DNA of 64,000 nucleotides from Pelagicoccus mobilis (lineage in GTDB: Bacteria; Verrucomicrobiota; Verrucomicrobiia; Opitutales; Opitutaceae): NCBI RefSeq assembly GCF_016595505.1, contig NZ_JAENIL010000008.1, positions 62,001-126,000 on the forward strand, read 5' to 3'. A program made the translations under genes and the position numbers. Below the pieces are notes generated by a model. It did no database searches. It was not told where the DNA came from and saw nothing but the letters and a program-made list of their open reading frames with translations. Shown piece after piece: positions 25,234 to 35,503 of this stretch (position 1 is the stretch's first letter; every line of letters begins with the position of its first letter).

Positions 25234-26643
25234 TTATCCGACGGAGCCTTCCATTTCTAGTTCGATGAGGCGCTTGAGCTCGACGCTGTATTCCATCGGG
25301 AATTGGCGGGTGAGATCATTGACGAATCCGTTTACGCTCAAGCTCATTGCTTCACCTTCGCTTAGGCCGCGCTGCTGCATGTAGAAGATCTGTTCCGCGG
25401 AAACTTTGGATACGGATGCTTCGTGCTGCACAGCGTTCTTATTACCGCGAACGGTGATGGCTGGGTAAGTGTCGGTGCGGGAGTTCTCATTGATGAGAAG
25501 CGCGTCACACTCGGTGTTGTTCTTACAGCCTTTGAGATTCTTCGGCATGTGGACTTGGCCGCGGTAAGTAGAGCGACCTTCGCCAACGCTGATGGACTTG
25601 GAGATGATGTTGCTGGTGGTATTGTCCGCAGCGTGGATCATCTTGGCTCCGGTGTCTTGGTGTTGGCCATCGTTAGCGAGAGCGATGGAGAGAACTTCAC
25701 CGCGAGCTTCCTTGCCCTTCAGGACAACGCCTGGGTATTTCATGGTGAGACGGCTGCCGATGTTGCAGTCGATCCACTTGACGGTAGCTCCTTCGTGAGC
25801 GATGGCACGCTTTGTAACGAGGTTGTATACGTTTGATGCCCAGTTCTGGACGGTAACGTACTCGATCTTGGCACCCGGCATCGCGACGAGCTCAACCACC
25901 GCAGAGTGGAGGGTGGCAGTGTCGAACTTCGGAGCGGTGCAACCTTCCATGTAGGTGACCTCGGAGCCTTCGTCAGCGATTATGAGAGTACGCTCGAACT
26001 GGCCGAAGTTTTCCGCGTTGATACGGAAGTAGGCTTGAAGTGGGTGGCTAACTTTTACGCCTGGTGGAACATAGATGAAGGAACCGCCAGAGAAACAAGC
26101 ACTGTTGAGAGCGGAGAACTTGTTGTCGCCAGTTGGGATAACCTTGCCGAACCACTTCTTGAAAAGCTCTGGGTGTTTCATGAGACCCTCAGTAGAACCC
26201 ATGAAGATGACGCCCTGCTTGCCGACGCTTTCCTTGATATTTGAGTACGCGGCTTCGGAGTCGAATTGAGCTTCAACACCAGCGAGGAACTTACGTTCGT
26301 TCTCTGGAATGCCGAGACGCTCAAACGTTTCCTTTACGTCGTCGGGTACGTCGTCCCAGCTCTTCTTCGCACGGTTGTCGCCGGCGAGGTAGTAGCGGAT
26401 GACGTCGAAGTCGATGTTGTCGAGGTCCTTGGTTGCCCAATTGGTAGGCATTGGCTTGGACTCGAATACTTTGAGCGCACGCTTACGGAAATCGCGGATC
26501 CAGTCTGGTTCGCCTTTGACGTCGCAAATGTAATCAATTGTCTTCTCGGTGAGGCCAACACCTGCGTCGTACTTGTGCTCCTCTTGAAAGCGGAAATTCC
26601 CTTTCTCGCGATCGACTTCGATCTCTTCGTTTGGTGTAACCAT
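25234..26643 (-). CDS. sufB: Fe-S cluster assembly protein SufB
   Basis: A 469-residue scaffold subunit on which Fe-S clusters are built. [20 protein letters not shown] and [12 protein letters not shown] are classic SufB motifs. The C-terminal region has [15 protein letters not shown] (with the cysteine tied to sulfur transfer) and [18 protein letters not shown]. Length matches the family. Genes sufC upstream (38 bp) and sufD downstream make the usual SufBC2D set. No sufS desulfurase or sufU/sufE is visible in the window. Confidence 0.96.
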   Translation of the reverse strand: MVTPNEEIEVDREKGNFRFQEEHKYDAGVGLTEKTIDYICDVKGEPDWIRDFRKRALKVFESKPMPTNWATKDLDNIDFDVIRYYLAGDNRAKKSWDDVPDDVKETFERLGIPENERKFLAGVEAQFDSEAAYSNIKESVGKQGVIFMGSTEGLMKHPELFKKWFGKVIPTGDNKFSALNSACFSGGSFIYVPPGVKVSHPLQAYFRINAENFGQFERTLIIADEGSEVTYMEGCTAPKFDTATLHSAVVELVAMPGAKIEYVTVQNWASNVYNLVTKRAIAHEGATVKWIDCNIGSRLTMKYPGVVLKGKEARGEVLSIALANDGQHQDTGAKMIHAADNTTSNIISKSISVGEGRSTYRGQVHMPKNLKGCKNNTECDALLINENSRTDTYPAITVRGNKNAVQHEASVSKVSAEQIFYMQQRGLSEGEAMSLSVNGFVNDLTRQFPMEYSVELKRLIELEMEGSVG

Positions 26644-26681
26644 GATTTGGGTACTTGGTTGAAGGTTTTAGGTACTGGGTG

Positions 26682-27449
26682 TTAGGAGGCGGCGACTTCG
26701 CCTGCTAGTTCCTTGACCCACTCGTAACCCTTGCTTTCGAGTTCGAGTGCGAGTTCCTTTGGACCGCTCTTTACGATGCGGCCGTCGTACATGACGTGAA
26801 CGACGTCGGGTACGATGTAGTCGAGGAGGCGTTGGTAGTGAGTGATAACGAGTGCCCCGAGGTTTTCGCCACGCATAGAGTTAACGCCTTCAGCGACGAT
26901 CTTGAGGGCGTCGATGTCGAGACCGGAGTCTGTTTCGTCGAGAACCGCGTACTTAGGCTCGAGCATTGCCATTTGAAGGATTTCGCAGCGCTTCTTTTCG
27001 CCGCCGGAGAAACCGTCGTTTACGGAGCGGGAGGTGAACTTGCGGTCGATCTTGAGCATGTCCATCTTCGCGTAGAGCGCCTTGTAGTAATCAGGAGCAT
27101 TGAGCTCTTCGTCGTCTGGAAGGCGGGCATTGAGAGCGGCGCGGATGAAATTGGCGATAGTGACGCCTGGTATTTCCATCGGGTACTGGAAAGCGAGGAA
27201 GAGGCCTTCGCGAGAACGCTCGTCGGCTTCGAGTTCCATGATGTTTTCGCCGTCGATAATAACCTCACCGCTGGTGACTTCGTAGTCAGGGTGGCCAGCC
27301 ATCGCTTTTGCGAGCGTGCTCTTACCGGTGCCGTTCGGACCCATGATAGCGTGTACTTCGCCCTTCGGTACAGTGAGGGAGAAGTCCTTTAGGATCTGCT
27401 TGTCGCCGATGCTTACGTTGAGGTTCTTGATTTCGAGTGTATTGCTCAT
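26682..27449 (-). CDS. sufC: Fe-S assembly ATPase SufC
   Basis: A 255-residue ABC-type ATPase that drives the SufBCD scaffold. Walker [10 protein letters not shown], signature [14 protein letters not shown], Walker [17 protein letters not shown] and the switch histidine in [11 protein letters not shown] are all typical. It lacks membrane segments, as expected of SufC. It lies 29 bp after the Fur-like gene and 38 bp before sufB. Confidence 0.96.
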   Translation of the reverse strand: MSNTLEIKNLNVSIGDKQILKDFSLTVPKGEVHAIMGPNGTGKSTLAKAMAGHPDYEVTSGEVIIDGENIMELEADERSREGLFLAFQYPMEIPGVTIANFIRAALNARLPDDEELNAPDYYKALYAKMDMLKIDRKFTSRSVNDGFSGGEKKRCEILQMAMLEPKYAVLDETDSGLDIDALKIVAEGVNSMRGENLGALVITHYQRLLDYIVPDVVHVMYDGRIVKSGPKELALELESKGYEWVKELAGEVAAS

Positions 27450-27478
27450 GGCTTTTAAAATGATGAAAAAATTAGTGC

Positions 27479-27904
27479 TTATGAAGATTGTGCGGCTTTT
27501 CCGCGGAAGGTGATATCGATGGAGCTAACGTCGAATCCTTCTGGGAGAAGGTGAGTCAGCTTTGAGATGGTTTCAGGATCGAGTTGCACATCGTAGATGG
27601 TGCCGGACTCGTTGTCGTGAAAGTGAGCGTGCTCCGTTAGGTTAGGGCAGTAGCGAGTCGATTCGCGCTCGAGATGGACCTGTTTGACGAGGTCGCATTG
27701 TACGAGGGTATCGAGGCAGTTGTATACTGTTGCGAGTGAGATGGTAGGCATCTCGCTCTTCGCTCGGGCGAAGATTTCGTCAGCTGTCGGGTGATCACGC
27801 TTCGAGAGAATAGCATCGTAGACGATCTCACGTTGTCGCGTGGAACGAAGACCCGAAGCGGCTAGCTTCTGGTGTAGGATCTCTGCTCTGGCTTCGTTGT
27901 TCAT
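27479..27904 (-). CDS. Fur-family metal- or redox-responsive regulator, first gene of the suf operon
   Basis: A 141-residue Fur-family repressor. [30 protein letters not shown] and [18 protein letters not shown] make the winged helix, and [10 protein letters not shown] holds sensor-site histidines. The two CxxC pairs that bind structural zinc in Fur and PerR are absent: NESG replaces the first. This resembles Irr-like or divergent branches, so the signal (iron, haem, peroxide) is open. It heads fur-sufCBDT and lies downstream of three 7-1-7 palindromes, so autoregulation and control of Fe-S assembly are likely (inference). Confidence 0.88.
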   Translation of the reverse strand: MNNEARAEILHQKLAASGLRSTRQREIVYDAILSKRDHPTADEIFARAKSEMPTISLATVYNCLDTLVQCDLVKQVHLERESTRYCPNLTEHAHFHDNESGTIYDVQLDPETISKLTHLLPEGFDVSSIDITFRGKAAQSS

Positions 27905-27958
27905 GCGAAATAGGTTTCGTGTCTTCAGTCAGAAGGACGATTCAGCCCGTCTTCTTAT

Positions 27959-28031
27959 TTAGAATAAATCTAAGTCGCAGTATCGAAATGGAATAATTCT
28001 AAATATCAAGTGAAAATTGGAATCGTTCCAA
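27959..28031. promoter_or_regulatory. Three Fur-type palindromes at 29-bp spacing
   Basis: Three 15-mers of 7-1-7 form lie in the 251-bp region between the Fur-like gene and the SeqA-like gene. They are TTAGAATAAATCTAA (27959-27973, 6 of 7 pairs), ATGGAATAATTCTAA (27988-28002, 5 of 7) and TTGGAATCGTTCCAA (28017-28031, 6 of 7). Their centres are 27966, 27995 and 28024, exactly 29 bp apart. The 7-1-7 form is typical of Fur/PerR boxes. The array likely controls both divergent units. Confidence 0.7.
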
Positions 28032-28155
28032 ATAAAGGAGAAAAGGGTAATTGGTTCTCTTTGGTTACGCCAGTGGAGGACGGCGTTTAGCGATCCATTT
28101 GGAAAAAGGGCCGCCCCGTTTGAAAAATGGAATAAACAGGTTATACCTGTTTATT

Positions 28156-28629
28156 ATGTCACCACAGTTTGAATTGAGCGAAGCGACGCTAGGTGAGTTG
28201 GAATCTCGCTTGGACGCTGAACACCCGACGATCGAGTCTGTTATCGAGGGATTGCTTGCAACCTCGGGAGGCCAGCTCGTTGGTGATCCATTTTATGCCT
28301 TCACTCAATCGAAGGTTTTCAGGGCCTTGAATACCGATGCTGATCGCTATTTAGCTCTTCTCTCCAAGTTGCATGAGATGCACGGACCAGATTTCCGCGA
28401 TTTCATTGCGGCACAGAACTTAAAGCGTCGCTACTTTGGCAATTCCAAGGAAGAGGTCTGCTCAGCGTCTCAATACAATCAGGCCCGTGAAATTCCGAAC
28501 TCCAAGTACTGGGCAATTATGAATATCGACAAGTCGACCAAGCGTCGATTTCTCAGGCGGCTGTTGATCTACATCGGTTATGAGGACGCGATGGTCGCTC
28601 ACGTGCAGGAACTGATCAGCGGGCGTTGA
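28156..28629 (+). CDS. SeqA-like DNA-binding protein
   Basis: A 157-residue protein whose C-terminal part matches my recollection of E. coli SeqA. DRYLALLSKLHEMHGPDF (63-80) fits NRFMLLLSTLYSLDAQAF, RRYF fits RVYF, and REIPNSKYWAIMNID (111-125) fits KHVPGTPYWVITNTN. The first 35 residues (FELSEATLGELESRL, then TIESVIEGLL) have the strand-helix-helix pattern of the SeqA oligomerisation domain. Of the DNA contacts known in E. coli, Asn150 is kept (Asn123), Asn152 is Asp125, and Arg116-Thr117-Arg118 are Leu-Lys-Arg (89-91). SeqA binds hemimethylated GATC and delays re-initiation. The ATG at 28156 was chosen over a TTG at 28051. Confidence 0.72.
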   Translation: MSPQFELSEATLGELESRLDAEHPTIESVIEGLLATSGGQLVGDPFYAFTQSKVFRALNTDADRYLALLSKLHEMHGPDFRDFIAAQNLKRRYFGNSKEEVCSASQYNQAREIPNSKYWAIMNIDKSTKRRFLRRLLIYIGYEDAMVAHVQELISGR

Positions 28630-28674
28630 TGTTCGGCTCGCGAAAGGAGTTCTTATTGCAGGTTTTCTAGTTGC

Positions 28675-29226
28675 CTAGAGTTTTCTAATTGAATCGTTGA
28701 GTGAGGCCTCGCCGGCTTGTACGACTTGGCAGAGGACTCCCCGCAGTCGGTGCGGCTTGTTTTCGGGGAGATTGATCCATTTGATCGAATCTTTGCCGTG
28801 TCGCTCGTTCCACTTAGAGCAAGCGGTGTTGAAGACATCGGAAACTTCGAGGATCGCAGTGCCGACTTGGAGACGTTGGCCAACCGGCATGTTGGCTTCG
28901 GAGAAATCCATGTCGGCGACGATGTTATCGCCAGGGTAGGTCATACCGTCGGGATCGCGGCGGATAAGCTGGAGTACACGAGAACCGAGGATGCAAACCT
29001 GGATACGCGGATCGGGCTTGCCATCGTCGGTGTAGATCCAGGTCTTTCGTATCCAACGGTCACCTACGACACCTTTCTCGGGATCGAAACTAATCGTGGA
29101 TACAAACTCACGCTCGCCCTCGTTCGGTCTAACGCATAGCGTGAGTATGGGGGCGTCGTTCTTAGGGGCGGCGAGGACCCAGTCTCGGCGGGCGTTTAGG
29201 AATTCGAGGGTGGCGTGTTGTGACAT
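28675..29226 (-). CDS. MOSC-domain protein
   Basis: A 183-residue soluble protein that looks like a stand-alone MOSC domain: FDPEKGVVGDRWIRKTW, PGDNIVADMDFSEANMPVGQRLQVGTAILEVS and the cysteine in NTACSKWNERHG. MOSC domains (as in molybdenum-cofactor sulfurase and YiiM) carry sulfur or handle N-hydroxylated substrates with molybdopterin. The ATG at 29226 was taken. It follows lpdA after a 34-bp gap that contains a REP-like hairpin, so it may or may not belong to the suc operon. Confidence 0.82.
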   Translation of the reverse strand: MSQHATLEFLNARRDWVLAAPKNDAPILTLCVRPNEGEREFVSTISFDPEKGVVGDRWIRKTWIYTDDGKPDPRIQVCILGSRVLQLIRRDPDGMTYPGDNIVADMDFSEANMPVGQRLQVGTAILEVSDVFNTACSKWNERHGKDSIKWINLPENKPHRLRGVLCQVVQAGEASLNDSIRKL

Positions 29227-29232
29227 GCTTAA

Positions 29233-29257
29233 TCGCGGCACAAGGCCGCTTCCCACA
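29233..29257. repeat. REP-like hairpin between lpdA and the MOSC gene
   Basis: The stem GCGGC / GCCGC (29235-29239 and 29245-29249) encloses ACAAG. On the minus strand it reads GTGGGAAGCGGCCTTGTGCC, close to classical REP sequences known from pseudomonads. Confidence 0.6.
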
Positions 29258-29260
29258 AAA

Positions 29261-30664
29261 TTAGAGGCTGTGAATGGCGGCCCCGTCTACGGCGAGGCCG
29301 GCTTCCTTGATGGCTTCAGAAATGGTTGGGTGGGCGTGGACGGTGCGACCGAGGTCTTCCGCACTGCCACCGTACTCCATGTGGGTGACGATCTCAGAGA
29401 TCATTTCACTGGCGCCTTTGGCCACGATGTGGCCACCGAGGATCTTGTCAGTTTCGGCACAGGCGATGATCTTAACAACGCCGTCGGTTGCATCAGACGC
29501 GATAGCACGACCGTTGGCCTGCAGTGGGAATTTACCTACCTTTATTGCGATGCCTTTTTCCTTGGCTTGAGCTTCGGTGAGACCGACTCCAGCTACTTCA
29601 GGTTCGGTGTAGATAACATTTGGAATAACGTCGTAATTCACGTGCCCTGCTTTACCGGCGATCATTTCAGCGAGGGCGACGCCTTCTTCTTCGGCCTTGT
29701 GCGCGAGCATTGGGCCACGAACGATGTCGCCGATCGCGAAGATACCGGCTGCTGAAGTTTTGAAGTGGTCGTCGATTTCGATGAAACCGCGTTGGTCTGG
29801 AGTAATGCCAACGGTCTCGAGTCCAAGCCCATCTGTGTACGGTTTGCGGCCGACTGCGACGAGGACCTTGTCTGCTGGAACGGCAATTTCCTTGCCCTTC
29901 TTTTCGGCGATGACGTTGAGCTTGCCGTCGATTTCCTTAGCCCCTGTTACTTTAGTCTTGGTGTGTATGGTGAGGCCTTGCTTCTTGAAGCTGCGCTCGA
30001 GGAGCTTGGAGATGTCGGTGTCGCAACCAGCAGCGATATTCGGGAGAAATTCAAGAACGGTCACGTTTGAACCGTAGCGGGCCCAGACAGAACCGAGCTC
30101 AAGACCGATCGCTCCGGCACCGATCACGACGAGATTTTCTGGGACGGAGTCAAATGCGATGGCTTGGTCGGAAGAAACTATGGTTTCGCCGTCTTGCTTG
30201 AGGAATGGCAGATCGACGACTGCAGAGCCGGTAGCGAGAATGATGTTGGTAGCGGAGAGTGCTTCCTTGTCGTCGACGGCGATCTTGCCTTCGCCGAGTA
30301 GCTTGCCGTGGCCTTCGAAACGAGTGATGCCGCGTTTTTTAACGAGCATATCGACGCCGCCGGTGAGCTGCTTCACGACCTTGTCTTTCTTGTCCATGAC
30401 GGTCTTGAGGTTGAGAGAAACCTTTCCGTCGATTTCGACTCCAGCTGCTGCCGCATTGTGAGCGGCGAATTCGAATTGCTCGCTTGTGTGGAGGAGGGCT
30501 TTGCTTGGAATACAGCCAACGTTGAGGCAGGTGCCGCCGAGCGCCTTGCGTTTTTCGACAAGAGCGGTCTTCAGTCCGAGCTGGGCACAGCGGATAGCGG
30601 CAACGTAGCCCCCAGGGCCACCACCGATTACGGCTACATCGAATTGTGAGTCTGAATCTGACAT
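29261..30664 (-). CDS. lpdA: Dihydrolipoyl dehydrogenase (E3)
   Basis: A 467-residue flavoprotein that re-oxidises dihydrolipoamide of 2-oxo-acid dehydrogenases and of the glycine cleavage system. FAD motif [19 protein letters not shown], redox disulfide [16 protein letters not shown] motif [19 protein letters not shown], and the C-terminal base in [16 protein letters not shown] are all present. It lies downstream of sucA-sucB and an AHSA1 gene on the same strand, so it is the E3 for that complex. It may also serve GcvH from the 49.8-kb gene. Confidence 0.96.
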   Translation of the reverse strand: MSDSDSQFDVAVIGGGPGGYVAAIRCAQLGLKTALVEKRKALGGTCLNVGCIPSKALLHTSEQFEFAAHNAAAAGVEIDGKVSLNLKTVMDKKDKVVKQLTGGVDMLVKKRGITRFEGHGKLLGEGKIAVDDKEALSATNIILATGSAVVDLPFLKQDGETIVSSDQAIAFDSVPENLVVIGAGAIGLELGSVWARYGSNVTVLEFLPNIAAGCDTDISKLLERSFKKQGLTIHTKTKVTGAKEIDGKLNVIAEKKGKEIAVPADKVLVAVGRKPYTDGLGLETVGITPDQRGFIEIDDHFKTSAAGIFAIGDIVRGPMLAHKAEEEGVALAEMIAGKAGHVNYDVIPNVIYTEPEVAGVGLTEAQAKEKGIAIKVGKFPLQANGRAIASDATDGVVKIIACAETDKILGGHIVAKGASEMISEIVTHMEYGGSAEDLGRTVHAHPTISEAIKEAGLAVDGAAIHSL

Positions 30665-30685
30665 GATTATTAAAGTGGAGAGTTT

Positions 30686-31153
30686 CTAAGACCAAGGGTC
30701 TTGATCGGAAAGGTATTTTTCGAGTCTGGGGAGAACTATGTTGAACCAAGCGTTCTCGAAATAGGAGTAAGCTTGGTCCCATTGTTCGCCTTCGCCCCAG
30801 CCCGTGTGAATGAGCGTGAGTCTTGTGGAATCTTCGTTGAGAGACTCGAAGCGGAGTTCAACAACGGTTTGCTGGTTGCGGACTTGGTCGAGGTGTGGCG
30901 GCGCGTTCCATGAAAAAGTGAAGCACTTAAGCGGTTCCTTGCGAAGGATTTTGCATCGCTCGGAACCGCGAAGGCCCGGTGGGGCGTCCATCATGAAGTA
31001 GATCTCGTATGGATCGCCCGGTTCAGTGCCGATCAGGCTGTTCTGTGAAAAGAAGTTTCGAACGCCTTCATCTGTTGTCCACACGTTCCAAACTCTGGCT
31101 ACCGCTGCAGGGAGCGTGTATTCGCGTTGGAGCTTGCGGTCGTAGGGGGACAT
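30686..31153 (-). CDS. SRPBCC/AHSA1-family protein
   Basis: A 155-residue single-domain protein with the START-like AHSA1 fold. The opening LQREYTLPAAVARVWNVWTT, the central FTFSWNAP, and TRLTLIHTGWGEGEQWDQAY followed by a C-terminal helix are typical. Bacterial members bind hydrophobic ligands, but few have known roles. It sits between sucB (40 bp upstream) and lpdA (21 bp downstream), so it is probably transcribed with the 2-oxoglutarate dehydrogenase genes. No functional link is known to me. Confidence 0.85.
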   Translation of the reverse strand: MSPYDRKLQREYTLPAAVARVWNVWTTDEGVRNFFSQNSLIGTEPGDPYEIYFMMDAPPGLRGSERCKILRKEPLKCFTFSWNAPPHLDQVRNQQTVVELRFESLNEDSTRLTLIHTGWGEGEQWDQAYSYFENAWFNIVLPRLEKYLSDQDPWS

Positions 31154-31164
31154 CGTGGGCGAGT

Positions 31165-31193
31165 GCGGCGTGCCCGGCGGTCACGCCCTACCT
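31165..31193. repeat. REP-like hairpin after sucB
   Basis: The stem GGCGTG / CACGCC (31167-31172 and 31182-31187) surrounds a GC-rich loop. On the minus strand it reads GTAGGGCGTGACCGCCGG..., with the GTAG head of the family. It is directly downstream of the sucB stop. Confidence 0.6.
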
Positions 31194-32423
31194 TTAGACT
31201 CCTAGGAGGAGGCGGGCTGGGTCTTCGAGGGCTTGCTTGACCTTGACGAGGAATGTTACGGCTTCCTTGCCGTCGACGATGCGGTGATCGTATGAGACGG
31301 CGAGGTACATCATTGGGCGAATCTCGACTTGTCCATTAACTGCGACAGGGCGGTCCTGGATCGTATGCATTCCGAGGATACCACTCTGAGGAGCGTTGAG
31401 AATCGGAGTGGAGAGCATGGAGCCGAAGATGCCACCGTTGGTGATGGTGAAAACCCCACCGGAGAGGTCGTCGATGCCGATCTTTCCTTCGCGAGCCTTT
31501 GTCGCGTAGTTGATGATCTCTTGCTCGATCTCAGCGAGGGATAGCTGGTCGCAGTTGCGTACCACTGGAACCATCAGGCCCTTTGGCGTGGAGACAGCGA
31601 TGCCGATGTCGTAGAAGTGGTTCTGGACGATCTCGTTGCCGTCGATCTGGGCGTTGAGGCCTGGAACTTCCTGAAGGGCGTTGACGACTGCCTTCACGAA
31701 GAGGGACATGAAGCCGAGCTTGATGCCGTGCTTCTTAACGAAGGAGTCCTGATACTGAGCACGGAGCTTCTTGATCGCGGACATGTCTGCCTCGTTGAAA
31801 GTCGTGAGCATGGCCGCTTCTTGCTGAGCGGATACGAGACGCTCGGCGATCTTGGCGCGGAGCGGAGTCATGCGCTTGCGAGTGGTGCGTTCGCCTGCGG
31901 GGACTGCAGCGGCTGCTGGTTTCACTGGGGCTGGAGTCGCTGGCTTTGCTGGTTCTGCCGCTGGCATGCGGTTGGTGGGCTCTGCCTTGAGCATATCGCC
32001 CTTGGTAACTCGGCCGCCTTTGCCTGTACCGGTGACTGTTGCCGGATCGATGTTCTCTTCGGCGGCGATGCGACGAACGGCGGGAGAAATGGCGTCGGAT
32101 TGCTCGGCTGGAACTTCGGCGGCTGCTGGAGCAGGTTCTTCTGCTGCAGGTGCGGCGGCTGGCGCTTTGCCACCTGCGGGGGCTTCAGCTGACTCGTCGA
32201 TAGAGGCGATGATTGCTCCGATTTCCACTTCGTCTCCCTCTTCGGCGGAGAGGCTGATTACACCGGCTACTTCGGCGAGGCCTTCGGAGGTAATCTTATC
32301 TGTTTCGAGTTCGTAGAGGACTTGGTCCTTCTGGACGTAGTCTCCGTCCTTTACATTCCAGGCAGCGATGATGCCGGAGGTTATCGATTCGCCGAGGGCG
32401 GGTACTTTTACTTCTGTGGCCAT
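31194..32423 (-). CDS. sucB: Dihydrolipoyllysine succinyltransferase (E2 of 2-oxoglutarate dehydrogenase)
   Basis: A 409-residue E2. The N-terminal lipoyl domain has [13 protein letters not shown] and the lipoylated lysine in ELETDKIT. An Ala/Pro-rich linker follows, then an E3-binding domain ([16 protein letters not shown]) and a second linker. The catalytic domain has [17 protein letters not shown] and [13 protein letters not shown] with the active-site His and Asp. The ATG at 32423 starts the lipoyl domain. It lies 84 bp after sucA, a gap that contains a REP-like hairpin. Confidence 0.96.
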   Translation of the reverse strand: MATEVKVPALGESITSGIIAAWNVKDGDYVQKDQVLYELETDKITSEGLAEVAGVISLSAEEGDEVEIGAIIASIDESAEAPAGGKAPAAAPAAEEPAPAAAEVPAEQSDAISPAVRRIAAEENIDPATVTGTGKGGRVTKGDMLKAEPTNRMPAAEPAKPATPAPVKPAAAAVPAGERTTRKRMTPLRAKIAERLVSAQQEAAMLTTFNEADMSAIKKLRAQYQDSFVKKHGIKLGFMSLFVKAVVNALQEVPGLNAQIDGNEIVQNHFYDIGIAVSTPKGLMVPVVRNCDQLSLAEIEQEIINYATKAREGKIGIDDLSGGVFTITNGGIFGSMLSTPILNAPQSGILGMHTIQDRPVAVNGQVEIRPMMYLAVSYDHRIVDGKEAVTFLVKVKQALEDPARLLLGV

Positions 32424-32471
32424 TTCGGAAGGTGAGCGTGTGTAAGTGGAAAGTGGATGCGATGCGGAAAT

Positions 32472-32497
32472 GGCCATCGAGGACGATGGCCGCTACC
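32472..32497. repeat. REP-like hairpin between sucA and sucB
   Basis: A perfect 8-bp stem GGCCATCG / CGATGGCC (32472-32479 and 32484-32491) with a 4-nt loop, followed by GCTACC. It lies inside the suc operon, where such hairpins can set the ratio of upstream to downstream mRNA. Confidence 0.6.
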
Positions 32498-32507
32498 TTA
32501 ATTTGAA

Positions 32508-35252
32508 CTAGAGGGTGAAGGCGTCTTCGAGGAGTTGGGCGAGTTCCTTCTTGTGGAGGGCCATGACGCCAACGGCTGGTGACGCTGATTCACCGCGGCC
32601 TGCGTAAGCAGGTTTCTTGCCGAAGATCTCTTCAAGGCGTGGCGCGATGAAGGAGTAGGCTCCCATGTTTTGGGACTCTTCCTGGCACCAGACAATGTTG
32701 GTCGCCTTGCTGTATTTTTTTGCAATCTTATCGAGCTTGTCGGTGTTGAGTGGATACAGCTGTTCCACGCGTATGACTGCTGTCGACTTGTCCTTGAGCT
32801 CGGCCTGCTTCTTGCGAATGTCGTAGTAGACTTTGCCGGAGCAGAGAATGACGCGTTTGGTCTTGGAGGCGGTTGCTTGATCGTCGTCGAGGATCTCTTG
32901 GAAACTGCCGGACTCGAAGTCCTTCCAAGGGGATGCTGCGTCTTTGAGGCGGAGCATGGACTTCGGAGACATAATGACGAGAGGCTTGCGGAACTCGCGC
33001 ATCATTTGGCGACGCAGCACGTGGAAGTACTGGGCGGAGTTGGTCATGTTGCAGAACTGGATATTGTCCTCGGCGCAGGCTTGGAGGAAGCGTTCGAGGC
33101 GGGCTGAGGAGTGCTCAGGGCCTTGACCTTCGTAGCCGTGCGGCAGGAGCATCACGAGACCGGAAACACGCCCCCACTTGGACTCGGAGGAGGCGATGAA
33201 CTGGTCGATGATGACTTGGGCTCCGTTGGCGAAGTCACCGAACTGGGCTTCCCAGATGCAGAGCATGCGTGGGTAGTCGAGCGAGTAGCCGAAGTCGAAA
33301 CCGAGGACTGCGGCTTCAGAAAGAAGAGAGTTGTAAACGCAGAAGCGGGCTTGGTCCTTCTCGATGTTAAGGAGTGGAACGTAGCGCTCGTCTGTCTGCA
33401 CGTCGTGGATGACTGCGTGGCGGTGGCTGAATGTGCCGCGTTCGGAGTCCTGTCCGGAAAGGCGGACTGGAGTGCCTTGCTGGAGGAGGGTGCCGAAGGC
33501 GAGCGCTTCGCCGTAGCCCCAGTCGATCGGCTCGTTGTTTTCGAATGCGGTACGACGGCTGTCGAGGAAACGCTTGATCTTGCGGTTTGGCTTGATGTGA
33601 GTCGGAAGGCGAGTGAGGCCATTGACTACTGTAGCCAAATTTTCCCTACTGACGGATGTGTCGATTGGGTCGAAGCTGTATTTCGGCTGGAAGACAGCGT
33701 TGGAGCCGGCGAGGGCGCGCTTAACTTCGATCTGGGCTTCGGCCGACTTCTTTACGCGTTCTAGGGAGTTGGCGAGGGAGGTTTCGTACTCCTTTTGAAT
33801 CTTGGCGATTTCTTCGGCGGAAAGTGTGCCGTCCTCGATGAGACGCTTGGTGAGGATTTCGCTGACCGGCGGGTGCTTCTTGATCTTGTCGTAAAGATCG
33901 GGATTGGTGAACATCGGCTCGTCGGATTCGTTGTGACCGTGCTTGCGGTAGCAATACATGTCGATCACAACGTCGGCACCGAATTTTTGGCGGTACTCGA
34001 TGGCGAGCATAGTCACGTAAACGACTGCGATTGGATCATCGCCGTTTACGTGGAAAATGGGTGCTTCGATCATCTTGGCCACGTCCGTACAGTAGCGGGT
34101 GGAACGGGCTTCCTTGGGAGTCGTGGTGAAACCAATCTGATTGTTGACGATGATGTGGAGGGTACCGCCGGTGCGGTAGCCTGGAAGCTGGGAGGAATTG
34201 AGAACCTCGGTAACGAGACCTTGACCAGCGAAGGCGGCGTCACCGTGGACGAGGACAGGGAGCACCTTGTCGCGGTTGGTGTCGTTGAGGATGCGTTGGC
34301 GGGCTCGAGCCTTGCCTTCGACGACTGGATTTACGGCCTCAAGGTGAGATGGATTGGAGGCGAGTCGGATTTCGACGTAGTGGCCTTCCTTGGTTTCGAT
34401 GACTTTCTCGTAACCAAGGTGGTACTTTACGTCGCCATCGCCGCCGACGGTGTCGGGGATGTACTCTTCGCCGAACTCTTCGAAAACGAACTCGTAGGAT
34501 TTCTTGAGGGTGTTGGTGAGGACGTTTAGGCGGCCGCGGTGCGCCATGCCCATCACGACTTCCTTTATACCTAGGCGTCCGCAGTGCTCCAGAACGTTGT
34601 CGAGACAAGGGATGAGTGTTTCGCCGCCTTCGAGAGAGAAGCGCTTCTGGCCGGTGTAGCGGGTATGGAGAAAGCTCTCGAAAGACTCGGCTGCGAATAC
34701 CTTGCGCAGGATGCGGGTCTTGATGAGGTCGGAGAAATCGATCTGGCCTTGCAGTGGCTCGATCTTCGACTGTACCCAACGGCGTGCCTCGGTGTTCTGC
34801 ATGTGGATGTACTCGAATCCGATGCTGGAACAGTAGGTCTTTTGCAGGGCGTCGATGATGTCTCTGAGCTTTAGCGGCTGGCCGTCGAGGAAGTGACCAG
34901 AGTTGAAGGTGCTGTCGAGGTCGGCTTCGGACAGCCCGAACTCCTCTATGGCTAGATGTGGATTGGCTGGAACGAATTCGTCGAGCGGATTGATTTTGGC
35001 CTGAGTGTGGCCAAGGCTGCGATAGGCGTAGATGAGGCTCGAAACGTTCATCTGCTTGGCCGCGCTCGCGTCTGAATCGACGGAGGAAGTTCCCTTGGTG
35101 GCGGCTCTGCGCTTGGGGGCGGTTTGAAGGGCAAGCTCGAAGCCTTCGAAGAAAGCCTGCCATTTCTCATCTACTGAAGCGGGGTCCGCTTTCCACTTTT
35201 CGTAGTTGAGATCAATCAAGTCAGCGTTTGAACGCGTTGCGAATGTGACCAT
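32508..35252 (-). CDS. sucA: 2-oxoglutarate dehydrogenase E1 component
   Basis: A 914-residue thiamine-diphosphate enzyme of the TCA cycle that decarboxylates 2-oxoglutarate. The N-terminus [20 protein letters not shown] is the usual E1o start. [36 protein letters not shown] and [10 protein letters not shown] follow, and the C-terminal part has [20 protein letters not shown] and [13 protein letters not shown]. Length matches the family (about 930). It heads sucA-sucB-AHSA1-lpdA. Confidence 0.96.
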   Translation of the reverse strand: MVTFATRSNADLIDLNYEKWKADPASVDEKWQAFFEGFELALQTAPKRRAATKGTSSVDSDASAAKQMNVSSLIYAYRSLGHTQAKINPLDEFVPANPHLAIEEFGLSEADLDSTFNSGHFLDGQPLKLRDIIDALQKTYCSSIGFEYIHMQNTEARRWVQSKIEPLQGQIDFSDLIKTRILRKVFAAESFESFLHTRYTGQKRFSLEGGETLIPCLDNVLEHCGRLGIKEVVMGMAHRGRLNVLTNTLKKSYEFVFEEFGEEYIPDTVGGDGDVKYHLGYEKVIETKEGHYVEIRLASNPSHLEAVNPVVEGKARARQRILNDTNRDKVLPVLVHGDAAFAGQGLVTEVLNSSQLPGYRTGGTLHIIVNNQIGFTTTPKEARSTRYCTDVAKMIEAPIFHVNGDDPIAVVYVTMLAIEYRQKFGADVVIDMYCYRKHGHNESDEPMFTNPDLYDKIKKHPPVSEILTKRLIEDGTLSAEEIAKIQKEYETSLANSLERVKKSAEAQIEVKRALAGSNAVFQPKYSFDPIDTSVSRENLATVVNGLTRLPTHIKPNRKIKRFLDSRRTAFENNEPIDWGYGEALAFGTLLQQGTPVRLSGQDSERGTFSHRHAVIHDVQTDERYVPLLNIEKDQARFCVYNSLLSEAAVLGFDFGYSLDYPRMLCIWEAQFGDFANGAQVIIDQFIASSESKWGRVSGLVMLLPHGYEGQGPEHSSARLERFLQACAEDNIQFCNMTNSAQYFHVLRRQMMREFRKPLVIMSPKSMLRLKDAASPWKDFESGSFQEILDDDQATASKTKRVILCSGKVYYDIRKKQAELKDKSTAVIRVEQLYPLNTDKLDKIAKKYSKATNIVWCQEESQNMGAYSFIAPRLEEIFGKKPAYAGRGESASPAVGVMALHKKELAQLLEDAFTL

Positions 35253-35503
35253 TCCTTATATTCCCTGTCTAGGTATGATGATGAGCCGTTGGTTAAGAAA
35301 GATAGACGGTTAAGCTTACCTAGGTAGAGAGTAAAGCAAAACGGGGCACATTTAAGGGCTGTTTATGCACCAAACTCGCGATTCATGAGCGATTTATGGC
35401 TTTTGCGATACTGAATTGCATAGCTGGTTGGTAATTATGCGGAAAAAACGCTTAACAAAGAGAAGCTTGCGGACGGGGCAGTCTGCGTTTGATTGGTGGG
35501 AAA

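Noticed and set aside
34339-35163. A 274-codon minus-strand frame inside sucA in another phase
   Set aside because: It is Arg/Pro/His-rich, typical of out-of-frame translation, and lies within conserved E1 sequence.
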